A stretch of 64,000 bases of DNA. It comes from Paraburkholderia haematera (GTDB lineage Bacteria; Pseudomonadota; Gammaproteobacteria; Burkholderiales; Burkholderiaceae). Position numbers and translations under genes: made by a program. A model generated the notes under the pieces. That model saw nothing but the letters and a program-made list of their open reading frames with translations, was not told the origin of the DNA and did not search any database. Positions 16,647 through 24,943 of the stretch are shown piece after piece. The stretch is from NCBI RefSeq assembly GCF_905220975.1, contig NZ_CAJNBK010000005.1, forward strand, positions 62,001 to 126,000, in the 5' to 3' direction. Each line of letters opens with the position of its first letter. The first letter of the stretch is position 1.

Positions 16647-18761
16647 ATGGCTACCAAAACGCGTCGAGATTTTCTGAAGCTGTCCGCCGGGCTGGCGGGT
16701 GCGACAGCCGCCACTACCCTGTTTCCTGAATCTATCCGCAAGGCGCTGGCAATCGAGCCGAGCTCGGTGACGGGTACGATCCAGGACGTGCAGCACATTG
16801 TTGTCTTCATGCAGGAGAACCGCTCGTTCGATCACTATCTCGGTCACCTGAGCGGCGTGCGCGGCTATAACGACCGCTTCCCCGTGACGCTACCGAACGG
16901 CCAGCCGGTGTGGTTCCAGCCGCGTCAGGAGGATCCGACGAAAGTGATCGCGCCGTTCCGCTACGACACGACCAATCCGAACGTCAACGCGCAATGCATC
17001 GGCGGCCTGCCGCACACGTGGGTCACCACGCACGGTGCGATCGACAACGGCCGCGCCGACAAGTGGGCCGTGCAGAAGAGCAATATGACGATGGGCTATC
17101 ACGTGCGCGAGGACATTCCGTTCCACTACGCGCTCGCCGATGCCTTCACCGTGTGCGACAACTACTTCTGTTCGATTCCGGGCAACACACACCCGAACCG
17201 CATGTATCTGATGACGGGGATGGTCGATCCCCTCGCCACGGGTGGCGGCCCGCTACTCGACAACACGGATTACATCGACAATCAGTTCGACAGCATCAAA
17301 CTGCAGCCCTTCAACTGGACCACGTATCCCGAGCGGCTGGAAACGGCCGGCATCTCGTGGCAGATCTACCAGCAGGGCACCGGTTTCGATAATTTCAGCG
17401 GCAACTACGGCACGAACATGCTGGCCTCGTTCAAGAACTTCGTGAATGCACCGGCCGGTTCGTCGCTGCAAAACCGCGGGATGAGCACGCGTACGTTGAC
17501 GCAGTTGAAGGCCGACGTACAGGCCAATGCATTGCCGCAAGTATCGTGGCTGCTGCCGCCCGCCGCGTATTCGGAGCATCCGAAGTTCACACCGCTTTAC
17601 GGCGCGAATTACATCTCGACGATCCTCGACGCGCTGACGTCGAATCCCGACGTGTGGAGCAAGACGGTCCTGTTCATCATGTATGACGAGAACGATGGTT
17701 TCTTCGACCACGTGGTGCCGCCACAAGCGCCCACGTTGCCGGGTTCGGGCATGAGCACCGTGGACATCTCGCTTGAACGGCATAACGTGGTGACCGCGAC
17801 GCAAGCGAGCACCTATACCGCCGACAACCTGCCGTATGGCCTCGGCCCGCGCGTACCGATGACCGTGGTGTCGCCGTGGTCGAAGGGCGGCTTCGTTTGC
17901 TCGCAGGTATTCGATCACACGTCGGTGCTGCAATTCATCGAAAAGCGCTTCGGCGTAGTCGAAACCAATATCTCGCCGTGGCGCCGCGCGATTTGCGGTG
18001 ACCTGAGTTCGGCGCTCGACTTCTCGAAGTCCGATTCGACCGTGCCCTCGCTGCCGAGTACGCAAACCTACGTTGCCCAGGCCGATATGCAATGCGCGCG
18101 TTCCGCGGCGCAGACCGCGCCGGCCAGCACGGCTCAGCAACTGGTGGCGTCGCAGGAGGCCGGCACGCGGCCCGCGCGTGCGCTGCCCTATGAGTTGCAT
18201 GTGAATGGGCAGTTGCAGTCGCAAGGATATGCCTTGACGTTTGCGAACACCGGCACGCAAGGCGCGCATTTCTGGGTGTACACGGGCGACCCGACTGCGA
18301 TGCCACGTCGCTACACCGTCGAGGCCGGCAAGCAGCTGACCGATACGTGGGCATTCGACGCGAACGGCAACTACATGGTGAACGTCTATGGCCCGAACGG
18401 TTATTTCCGGCGTTTCGCGGGCTCGTCCACCGCGGATGCCGCCGCCAAGCCGGATGTCGTGACCTGTTACGACGTGGCCAACGGCAACGTCTATGTCACG
18501 CTATCCAATGCGGGCACCACACCGCTCACGGTCACCGCGGCCGACGTTGCCTATGGTCAGGCGCCGCTCACGTTGACCGTGCCCGCGGGGAAGAGCGTGG
18601 AGGCGCATTGGGACCTGTCGTGCAGCAGCCAGTGGTATGACTTCCAATTGACTGTCGCGGGCAATGCGGGCTGGTTGCGGCGGATTGCCGGTCATGTCGA
18701 GACAGGCCAGGCCAGCGTGACCGATCCGGCCGCAACGGCGCCGGTGACGAAGGCAATTTAA
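16647..18761 (+). CDS. plcN: Phosphocholine-preferring phospholipase C, Tat-exported
   Basis: The 704-residue enzyme hydrolyses phosphatidylcholine or sphingomyelin to diacylglycerol/ceramide and phosphocholine. The N-terminus TRRDFLKLSAGLAGA is a twin-arginine signal. The phosphoesterase domain starts with MQENRSFDHYLG (55-66) and includes NTHPNRMYLMTG and MYDENDGFFDHVVPP. Two C-terminal beta domains (DUF756 type) follow at about 510-600 and 605-690, ending LRRIAGH. Length and domain order match the PlcH/PlcN/Plc family of Pseudomonas and Burkholderia. It is typically induced by phosphate limitation, but I found no clear Pho box upstream. Confidence 0.93.
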   Translation: MATKTRRDFLKLSAGLAGATAATTLFPESIRKALAIEPSSVTGTIQDVQHIVVFMQENRSFDHYLGHLSGVRGYNDRFPVTLPNGQPVWFQPRQEDPTKVIAPFRYDTTNPNVNAQCIGGLPHTWVTTHGAIDNGRADKWAVQKSNMTMGYHVREDIPFHYALADAFTVCDNYFCSIPGNTHPNRMYLMTGMVDPLATGGGPLLDNTDYIDNQFDSIKLQPFNWTTYPERLETAGISWQIYQQGTGFDNFSGNYGTNMLASFKNFVNAPAGSSLQNRGMSTRTLTQLKADVQANALPQVSWLLPPAAYSEHPKFTPLYGANYISTILDALTSNPDVWSKTVLFIMYDENDGFFDHVVPPQAPTLPGSGMSTVDISLERHNVVTATQASTYTADNLPYGLGPRVPMTVVSPWSKGGFVCSQVFDHTSVLQFIEKRFGVVETNISPWRRAICGDLSSALDFSKSDSTVPSLPSTQTYVAQADMQCARSAAQTAPASTAQQLVASQEAGTRPARALPYELHVNGQLQSQGYALTFANTGTQGAHFWVYTGDPTAMPRRYTVEAGKQLTDTWAFDANGNYMVNVYGPNGYFRRFAGSSTADAAAKPDVVTCYDVANGNVYVTLSNAGTTPLTVTAADVAYGQAPLTLTVPAGKSVEAHWDLSCSSQWYDFQLTVAGNAGWLRRIAGHVETGQASVTDPAATAPVTKAI

Positions 18762-18892
18762 GCGTGCGGATCGGAGATTTCTTTCATTGTCATTTCGGCA
18801 TTGACGCAAACTGGTAAATCAATTTTACATTTGACGACAAGGCTCCGAGTTCGTGAGAGGATGGCATTTCACTTTTTCTCGCGGAGGGCGAA

Positions 18893-19117
18893 ATGGGACT
18901 CTTGGATGAAGTAGGCAAGATCGCTGGAGCAGTAGCAGCCGTTGAGGCAGCAGAAAAAGTCGATCCGGAAGCAGGTCTGCTAACAAAGGGCATTGCAGCG
19001 GTCGCGGGCTTTGAAGGTGCCGGGGCATTGGAGTCGCTGGTCGAGAAGAAAGAAGGCGAGAAGCAGGAAGACGCCGACAATACTCAAGCCACAGACGATA
19101 CGAATCCTCAGACGTGA
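18893..19117 (+). CDS. Small hypothetical protein
   Basis: The 74-residue acidic protein has an Ala/Gly-rich helical first half (AGAVAAVEAAEK, GIAAVAGFEGAGAL) and a Glu/Asp-rich tail. GGAGGG before the ATG and an intrinsic terminator just after the stop show a complete single-gene transcription unit. No family recognised. No signal peptide. Confidence 0.65.
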   Translation: MGLLDEVGKIAGAVAAVEAAEKVDPEAGLLTKGIAAVAGFEGAGALESLVEKKEGEKQEDADNTQATDDTNPQT

Positions 19118-19131
19118 TTGTGTGCGGTGAG

Positions 19132-19165
19132 CGGGCCAGTCCTTCGCGGGACTGGCCCGTTTTTT
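19132..19165 (+). terminator. Strong intrinsic terminator
   Basis: CGGGCCAGTCC (19132-19142) pairs perfectly with GGACTGGCCCG (19149-19159) around a TTCGCG loop, followed by six T (19160-19165). It ends the small gene at 18893 and lies immediately before the beta-lactamase gene. Confidence 0.9.
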
Positions 19166-19189
19166 ATGGTGAGCCGGGAGGACGATTCA

Positions 19190-20062
19190 TTGACCGTTTC
19201 TGCTACACGCCGCAGTTTGACGCTCGGACTGCCCTTACTCCTTAGCCTCGGCGCTACCCCCACACTGGCCGCCAATGCATCCTCGCTGGCCGACATCGAA
19301 CGGCGCAATGGCGGACGCCTTGGCGTGTTCGCTATCGATACGGGTTCAGGCCGAACGCTCGCTTATCGCGCTGATGAGCGCTTTCTGATGTGCAGCACCT
19401 TTAAGGGATTGCTTGCCGCGCAGGTGCTGTCCCGCGTGGATGCCGGCAAGGAGGATCTTGCCCGCCTTGTGCCCTACACCGAGAAGGACATTATCTTCAC
19501 GTCGCCTGTGACGAAGGCGCACGTCGCGGAAGGCACGATGTCGGTCCGCGCGATGTGCCAGGCTATCGTCGAAGTGAGCGACAACACCGCGGCTGTGCTG
19601 TTGATGAGAAGCACCGGCGGTCCCACCGGTCTGACGCAATTCGTTCGCGGTCTCGGCGATACCGTGACGCGATCCGATCGATATGAACCCGAGTCGAACC
19701 GCTATAGCGGTGTGCTCGATACCACGACGCCCCGATCAATTACGAAGACGGCGAGCAAAATTCTGTTGGGGAATGTTCTGAGTCCCCAATCGCGTGCGCA
19801 ACTGGAAAGCTGGATGATGACCTGCAAGCCGGGTTTGAACCGGCTGCGCGCCGCATTACCGCCGGACTGGATAGCAGGCGACAGACCCGGCACCAGCGTG
19901 GAAGCAGAGACCAACGACTATGCCATCGTGCGCCCACCGGGACGCGCTCCGCTCGTCATCGCAGCCTATTACGATGCACCCGCCCTCGGCATGCCCGCTC
20001 GCGAGGCTGTCTTGCGGGAGGTCGGTACCGCATTCGTGAAGTGGACGGCGGATCGGACATGA
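19190..20062 (+). CDS. Class A beta-lactamase with altered KTG box
   Basis: The 290-residue protein has a signal peptide (SLTLGLPLLLSLGATPTLAAN) and a serine beta-lactamase fold. STFK holds the nucleophile, with Cys just before it as in PenA-type enzymes. SDN lies in VEVSDNTAA, and RYEPESN supplies Glu166 and Asn170, followed by DTTTP. The third box reads GDRPGTS instead of GDKTGTS/A, replacing the Lys and Thr that bind the substrate carboxylate. I chose TTG at 19190, in frame and 8 bases after GGGAGG; the ATG at 19166 abuts the terminator T-run and has no ribosome binding site. It would act in the periplasm; activity may be reduced or altered. Confidence 0.88.
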   Translation: MTVSATRRSLTLGLPLLLSLGATPTLAANASSLADIERRNGGRLGVFAIDTGSGRTLAYRADERFLMCSTFKGLLAAQVLSRVDAGKEDLARLVPYTEKDIIFTSPVTKAHVAEGTMSVRAMCQAIVEVSDNTAAVLLMRSTGGPTGLTQFVRGLGDTVTRSDRYEPESNRYSGVLDTTTPRSITKTASKILLGNVLSPQSRAQLESWMMTCKPGLNRLRAALPPDWIAGDRPGTSVEAETNDYAIVRPPGRAPLVIAAYYDAPALGMPAREAVLREVGTAFVKWTADRT

Positions 20063-20134
20063 TGAGCGTTGCCACGAGACTTACTTGTTCTACTTCATGC
20101 TGCAGGCGTCGCGCTCGACTGATCTGCTCTCGCG

Positions 20135-20845
20135 CTAACGGGGTTTGCTCCGCACACTCTTTCTGGCGGTCGCGGCGCGCGGCGCTTCTTTAGCCGGTAA
20201 CGCGCCGCCACCGTTCACCTGCTCCATCCACGACAAGGCGTCGACATACGACAGGAACTGCTGGAGATACCCTGGCGACAGCTCGCGCATCAGCGAGAGC
20301 GACCGATGCACCAGGCTGCTCGAGTTGAGCGGACCGGCATTACCCGGCGCTTTCTTGAGCGACTGCCGCAACTGTTTCTCGGACCGGACTTTGGACCAGG
20401 TCTCCCTGAAGAAATCGAGCGCTTCCAGTTCCGGATAAGTGGAACGCCGCGTTGCGGCGTGACCTGCTGCGGGGTCGTTTCCGTCTTGCTGCGCATGGCT
20501 GGCGATGTAGTCGATCAGTTCGGCCAGCGCGCCGTGCGCGGGTTTGCTTGATGATGCCGCCGTGCCAGTGCCAGTGCCAGTGCCAGTGCCAGTGCCAGTG
20601 CCAGCATCAGCGCCCTCGAATGCCGTGCGCTCGAGATCGCCCGCATAGGCCTCGATCAGTTTGGACAGCCTGTCGTCCAGCAGACGCCGCGCCTCGCCGC
20701 TGTGGCCGGCTGCCCGCCGATCCAGCGCCTCGATGAAATGAAAGCGGATGGGATCCAGTCGATCCGCGCCGCGCTCGCGCCAGGCGTCGAGCGTTGCCCG
20801 GGCAACGCTTGTCACACCGCTAGCGTCACTATTCACACTACTCAC
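20135..20845 (-). CDS. DUF2894 protein of the motor-like operon
   Basis: The 236-residue cytoplasmic protein has an N-terminal helical region (VARATLDAWRERGADRLDPIRFHFIEALDRRA), a low-complexity (Gly-Thr)7 linker at about residues 82-95, a central helical part and a basic Ala/Arg/Lys tail. This matches DUF2894 proteins, which accompany DUF3348 and DUF802 genes in Burkholderia and Xanthomonas. It is the last gene of the operon; its start overlaps the OmpA-domain gene by 8 bases. No enzymatic motif was seen. A role as cytoplasmic partner or adaptor of the membrane motor is inference. Confidence 0.85.
   Translation of the reverse strand: MSSVNSDASGVTSVARATLDAWRERGADRLDPIRFHFIEALDRRAAGHSGEARRLLDDRLSKLIEAYAGDLERTAFEGADAGTGTGTGTGTGTGTAASSSKPAHGALAELIDYIASHAQQDGNDPAAGHAATRRSTYPELEALDFFRETWSKVRSEKQLRQSLKKAPGNAGPLNSSSLVHRSLSLMRELSPGYLQQFLSYVDALSWMEQVNGGGALPAKEAPRAATARKSVRSKPR
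20562..20603. repeat. Hexanucleotide microsatellite, GTGCCA x7
   Basis: Seven perfect copies of GTGCCA lie within the DUF2894 gene and encode alternating Gly-Thr. Because the unit is 6 bp, copy changes keep the frame and only change linker length. Confidence 0.95.
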
Positions 20846-21485
20846 GAGGCTTCACCGTCGCGCTCGAAGGCCTCGGGACCGGCGCTATTTCCACTCGCCG
20901 GTTTTTGGCCCGACCCTGGTCGTCGGCATTCGAGCTGACGGGCTGCTGGGAACCGAACGCGGCCGCGAATACGGACGAGGAGGGCACGCCTTCATCGATC
21001 AAAGCACGGGTCACCGTCAACGCGCGCTGGGCCGACAGCTCCCAGTTGTCGGCAAAGCGGCGGTTAGCTTCACGCACCTGCCGGTCATCGGTAAAGCCGC
21101 TCACCATCAGGATCTCGTCATTGGCTTTGAGGTACGCGGACAGCGGCCCCGCCAAACTCTTCAGGACCTCCCGGCCTTCGGGCTGCAATTGATCGGAGTT
21201 CAACGCGAACAACACGCTGCCGTTGATGCCGATGCGGCCATTGACCAGCGTGACCCGGCCCGCCGCCAGCGGTCCTGCCAGGGCCTGCTCCAGGGTCTTG
21301 CGGCGCTGCGTTTCCAGCTGACGCTGCTTGACCTCCTGCTCCAGCCTGGTCGAGAGTTCCAGTTGCACACCGATGACGCTCACCAGGATCAGCACGAAGG
21401 CGCCCAGCAGCACCGACATCAGGTCGCCGAACACGGGCCAGATAGGCGCCGCCGTCTCCACGCCGCCGTCGATTTCCTCGCTCAT
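20838..21485 (-). CDS. MotB/ZorB-like OmpA-domain protein
   Basis: The 215-residue protein has one N-terminal membrane helix with an Asp at its start (PVFGDLMSVLLGAFVLILVSV, Asp21), the position of the ion-carrying Asp in MotB and ZorB. A short linker follows, then an OmpA/MotB peptidoglycan-binding domain (~residues 85-205): VSGFTDDR, NWELSAQRALTVTRALIDEGV, FGSQQPVSSNADDQGRAKNRRVEI. It is thus the stator-type, wall-anchored subunit of an ion-driven inner-membrane motor with the upstream MotA-like gene, which it overlaps by 4 bases. Confidence 0.9.
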   Translation of the reverse strand: MSEEIDGGVETAAPIWPVFGDLMSVLLGAFVLILVSVIGVQLELSTRLEQEVKQRQLETQRRKTLEQALAGPLAAGRVTLVNGRIGINGSVLFALNSDQLQPEGREVLKSLAGPLSAYLKANDEILMVSGFTDDRQVREANRRFADNWELSAQRALTVTRALIDEGVPSSSVFAAAFGSQQPVSSNADDQGRAKNRRVEIAPVPRPSSATVKPRE

Positions 21486-23836
21486 GCCGCTTCAGCTCCG
21501 ACGGACGCCCGCTTGCCCGCGATGTGCTGCAGGTCTTCGACGATCTGCTTCTGCGACATCATGCTCAGGTCGATGACTTCTCGCGCCTGGGCCACGTAAT
21601 ACGCTAGTTGTTCGTCGCTGCGCGCGAGGGACTTGTCGAGCGCGGCTTCGATTCGCTGCAGGTGCGTGACCAGCGAGCTGTTCGACTCGCCGAACAACTG
21701 CACGGCCGCGCCGAATGCTTCGCCCAGGCTCGCCACTTCGACGGCGCTGCCGGTGACCTGCGCGGCCACCGCGCCCAGCTTCCCGGTTTCGAGTTCGACC
21801 TTATCGGTGAAACGCGTGCCGACACGGTCCAGCAGGTCCGCTGACGTGGCGACCAGCGTGTCGACGGCCGAGCGCTGCTCGGTGGAGGCGTGATTCACGG
21901 CATCGAGCAGCGTTTCCAGCGTTGCCAGCAGGCGGCTGCGCTCCTCCAGCATCGCGGTATCGCGGACCATGCTGTCCGAGAGCTTCTGACGCAGTTCGGC
22001 GACGACTTCCGCCGCGGCCTTAGGGGCTTCCGACGCGGCTTGCACGAGTTGGGCGATCTCGGCGATTGTGCTGCTTGCGTGCGCCTGTGTCTGAGCCGAG
22101 ATGTCGCGCGCGGTTTGCGCCAGCACGTCGCAGATCTCCTGTTGCCGGCTCGCGGTGCGCGTACCTGCTTGCTCCCACTCCTTGCTCAACGTCGTGGCCA
22201 TGGTGCCGAGTGTCTCGGTCCAGGCCGCCAGCCGCTGCTGGTCGCGCTCGGCCAGTTCCGCCTGCAGGTTTGCCGCGGCCTTGGGCGCTTCCGCAGCCGC
22301 CTGGACAAGCCGGTCGATCTCGGCGACCGTGCTGCTCGCGTGTGCCTGCGTCTGAGCCGAGATGTCACGTGCGGTTTGTTCCAGCACGTCGCAGATCTCC
22401 TGTTGCCGGCTCGCGGTGCGCGTACCCGCCTGCTCCCACTCCTTGCTCAACGTTGCGGCCATCGAACCGAGCGTCTCGGTCCAGGTCGCGAGCCGTTGCT
22501 CGTCTCGCGAGGCCAATTCCGCCTGCAAGTCCGTATGCGACTGTCCCACCGTGCGTAACAGCGACGCCGAGTGCTGTTCGAAGGTCGCGGCTGCCGCCGC
22601 CAAGGCTTGCTGATTGTGGCCGGCCAGCGTCTCGCTGACGTGTTCTTGCCGTAACAACGCCTCGTTCCATGCTGCCGACACGTTGCCGGCCGTGTTTTCC
22701 ATGCGCGCGGAGACGCCGTCCAGCAGACCGGCCGAGCGTTGCTCGAAGGTCTCGGTGAATCGATCCAGCGACGTGCCCAGATGCTGGGTGAGCGCTTCGC
22801 TCGATCGCTGGTGCCCCTCAAGTGCCTTGCTCCAGATGTTCGCGACGGTGGTGGTCGTTGCCTCGAATCCGCTTGTGAGCCCGTCCAGTTGCCGCTGCAC
22901 GGCGTGCGTGACGGTGTCGTGCAGCGAGGCCGTCTCGCGCGCGAGACCCGCCATCGTGGCTTCCATGACCGGCTGCAGCGCCGCGCTGGCGGCGCGGGTG
23001 CTTTCGGCGACGCTCTCCTTCAACGACTGCTCCACGGAGGCGGCAAGGCGCGTGTAGGAGGCCTCGGCTTTGCCGTGGAAGGCGTCCTGGCTGGCGATCT
23101 GCCGCTCGTTCGAGGCGAGGCTCTGTTGCTCGATGGCCGTCATCATCGCCTGCAGGCGATCGACCAGGGTGGGCATCACCTCAGCCTGCCGCTGCAGGAG
23201 CCTGAAACTTTCCTCTCGCTGATGGGCCTGCGAGTAGATGCGCAAGGTGGTCGCGATCTTCACGTCGAGCCTCTGCGCGGCATGAATCCGCTCGCGCCGG
23301 CTCAACGCTGAAAGCAGGCCCAGCATCGCGGAGGTGGCTACACCCGCGATCGAGGTGCCGAACGCGAAGCCCAGCCCCTTGACCGGTGCGGCGAGCGAAT
23401 CACGGATTGCCTGCAGGTCCGTGGCGCTTTCCAGCGCCATGCCGGTGCCTCGCAGGGTCGCCACCATGCCGAGGAGCGTGCCGAGCATGCCCAGCAACAC
23501 GAGCAAGCCGACCAGATAAGGCGTCAGCGCCGGGCCCGGCATGGCCACACGCTCACCCTCGACGCGCAGGCGTACTGCATTGCGCAGGCTGGGATGCAGC
23601 GGGTCAAGCCAGGCGTCCAGGCTCGGCGGCGGCCCGGACAGGCCCGCGACCGCACGCGCCAGGGTGGAAGTGGCCTGGCCGTAGCGCCGCAATTCGAGCG
23701 CGCCTGCCACGTAGCAGACGCCGATCAACATCGTGACAGCCAATGCCAGCGTGTTCGAGCCGACGTAGCCGGCACCGATCCAGCACACTGCGGCCAGACC
23801 GGCCAGAAAAACAACGAGATTGAGATATCTGGACAT
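21482..23836 (-). CDS. MotA/ZorA-like membrane protein with long DUF802 repeat tail
   Basis: The 784-residue protein has four predicted membrane helices (about 5-23, 28-46, 103-125, 152-177). Helices 3-4 (GLLVLLGMLGTLLGMVATL and GLGFAFGTSIAGVATSAML) carry the MotA/ExbB/ZorA-type pattern with a conserved Thr. The remaining ~600 residues form a cytoplasmic, helix-rich tail with DUF802 repeats, including an 87-residue tandem duplication. The ATG at 23836 follows the DUF3348 stop by 10 bases; an upstream frame overlapping that gene is rejected. Like ZorA, it pairs with a MotB-like subunit and has a long tail that could transmit motion into the cytoplasm. Confidence 0.88.
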   Translation of the reverse strand: MSRYLNLVVFLAGLAAVCWIGAGYVGSNTLALAVTMLIGVCYVAGALELRRYGQATSTLARAVAGLSGPPPSLDAWLDPLHPSLRNAVRLRVEGERVAMPGPALTPYLVGLLVLLGMLGTLLGMVATLRGTGMALESATDLQAIRDSLAAPVKGLGFAFGTSIAGVATSAMLGLLSALSRRERIHAAQRLDVKIATTLRIYSQAHQREESFRLLQRQAEVMPTLVDRLQAMMTAIEQQSLASNERQIASQDAFHGKAEASYTRLAASVEQSLKESVAESTRAASAALQPVMEATMAGLARETASLHDTVTHAVQRQLDGLTSGFEATTTTVANIWSKALEGHQRSSEALTQHLGTSLDRFTETFEQRSAGLLDGVSARMENTAGNVSAAWNEALLRQEHVSETLAGHNQQALAAAAATFEQHSASLLRTVGQSHTDLQAELASRDEQRLATWTETLGSMAATLSKEWEQAGTRTASRQQEICDVLEQTARDISAQTQAHASSTVAEIDRLVQAAAEAPKAAANLQAELAERDQQRLAAWTETLGTMATTLSKEWEQAGTRTASRQQEICDVLAQTARDISAQTQAHASSTIAEIAQLVQAASEAPKAAAEVVAELRQKLSDSMVRDTAMLEERSRLLATLETLLDAVNHASTEQRSAVDTLVATSADLLDRVGTRFTDKVELETGKLGAVAAQVTGSAVEVASLGEAFGAAVQLFGESNSSLVTHLQRIEAALDKSLARSDEQLAYYVAQAREVIDLSMMSQKQIVEDLQHIAGKRASVGAEAA
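22071..22500. repeat. Tandem duplication of 261 bp inside the DUF802 tail
   Basis: The stretch starting at 22071 repeats at 22332 with only scattered changes; a unit of 261 bp equals 87 codons. The protein copies both read KEWEQAGTRTASRQQEICDV and share ARDISAQTQAHASST. High nucleotide identity suggests a fairly recent duplication or ongoing gene conversion. Confidence 0.9.
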
Positions 23837-23846
23837 AGTGTCCCAG

Positions 23847-24605
23847 TTAGCGGGTGCGAAGGGCCGCGAGCAACCCATCGACCGGTTGTAAACGAACATC
23901 CAGCTCGGCAAGCAATACGCTCTGCATATCCTTGCGGAACTGGTCCAGCCAGGCGCCGGGCGTGGCAGGTGTGGCCGCAGCGGCGGTCATGGCGTCCGCC
24001 GAGGCTTCGGCCAGCGTCCGTTGCTCCGCCTGGCGCAAACGCTCGAAGTGCCCCGCGAGCAAGCCGGGCACGGCGGCCAGCAGACTCCGCTCGCGCTCGC
24101 TGAGCGCCCGCTCCATCACGGCGTCCACCACCGCGAGCCGGGCCATGGCGGGCGTTCTGGCGGCCAGCAAGGCCCGCAGGCGGCCACGCAGATTGCCGAT
24201 GCCCGTCTCCATCGTCTGCTGCATGGAGAGGTAGCGCTGACGAAAAACCGCGTAATCGACCGGCGCATCCATGGAGGCGCCTTGAGCGAGCGTCTGCGCC
24301 GCCGGTCCGCTGCGCCTCGCGGCGGCGAACACGCTATCGCCCACGATGGCATTCGCCAACGACGTGCGCACGCGGGCGCACTCGCGCTCTTCAGTGTCAC
24401 TGAAGGCGCGCGCGCCGGCGGCGACGGCAGGCGGATTGTTGTTCAGCGCCGAGGACAACGCGATCGCGTCGGTCCAGCCGAGCCATTGGCTTAACCGGTC
24501 CGAGAGCGATTGGCTGGATTCGGGAACGTCGACGTCCGTCAGGCGAGCAAGTAAGCGAATGAGCGCCGGGCCACTGAAAGCTGTGCGCTGTGGGACTTGC
24601 ACCAT
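23847..24605 (-). CDS. DUF3348 protein, first gene of the motor-like operon
   Basis: The 252-residue cytoplasmic protein is helical and matches DUF3348 in position and pattern (SGPALIRLLARLTDVDVPESSQS, then SQWLGWTDAIALSSAL). A central helical bundle includes YAVFRQRYLSMQQTMETGIGNLRGRLR, and the C-terminus has GAWLDQFRKDMQSVLLAELDVRLQPVDGLLAALR. No catalytic motif is visible. It precedes the MotA-like gene by 10 bases and starts the four-gene operon, transcribed divergently from the phosphatase gene. A structural or regulatory role for the motor is inferred only from linkage. Confidence 0.85.
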   Translation of the reverse strand: MVQVPQRTAFSGPALIRLLARLTDVDVPESSQSLSDRLSQWLGWTDAIALSSALNNNPPAVAAGARAFSDTEERECARVRTSLANAIVGDSVFAAARRSGPAAQTLAQGASMDAPVDYAVFRQRYLSMQQTMETGIGNLRGRLRALLAARTPAMARLAVVDAVMERALSERERSLLAAVPGLLAGHFERLRQAEQRTLAEASADAMTAAAATPATPGAWLDQFRKDMQSVLLAELDVRLQPVDGLLAALRTR

Positions 24606-24943
24606 TCCACCAGAGTCAAAAAAGTCAGCAGTTTACACGCCGGAGGGGTGAGGGATGCAGCCCCTTAATGAGGGGGGCTGCCGAACGCGGCATTTCAGCG
24701 TGCCCGACAAGGTACTGGCGATGCCCCGATTGTGCTGCCAGGCCGGGTTTTCCCACGCCGCGCGGGCAGCCTTGACGGCATTTTCCATGTCTGGCCATTT
24801 CATCGGGCTGTCATAGCTTCACGACTAGGATGCGCTGTCACTTCTGTCGCGCCCTGTTCCGGTACGGCACGCGCGGCCCACGTGGCACCGTGCGCCTGCC
24901 GTCCGCGTCAGCGACCTTCCACCCCCATACAAAAACACCCGAC
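24606..24943. other. Divergent promoter region with hairpin and possible Pho box
   Basis: The region holds GCAGCCCC (24657-24664) with GGGGCTGC (24674-24681), a hairpin of unknown role. CTGTCAT at 24808-24814 followed by CTTCAC (24817-24822) and TAGGAT (24826-24831) looks like a degenerate Pho box with a -10 element; CTGTCAC recurs at 24835-24841. No gene was recognised. Confidence 0.35.

Noticed and set aside
16890..18269. Long antisense frames across phospholipase C
   Set aside because: High-GC antisense frames; product compositions are Arg-rich and the sense strand encodes a well-motifed enzyme.
19166..19189. ATG at 19166 as beta-lactamase start
   Set aside because: It lies at the end of the terminator T-run and lacks a ribosome binding site; TTG 19190 has GGGAGG.
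20748..21599. 283-codon plus-strand frame in the motor operon
   Set aside because: It is a shadow of the OmpA-domain and MotA-like genes and lacks any coherent domain.
20135..24605. Complete Zorya defence system
   Set aside because: No ZorC, ZorD helicase or ZorE nuclease genes flank the motor; only the ZorAB-like core is seen.
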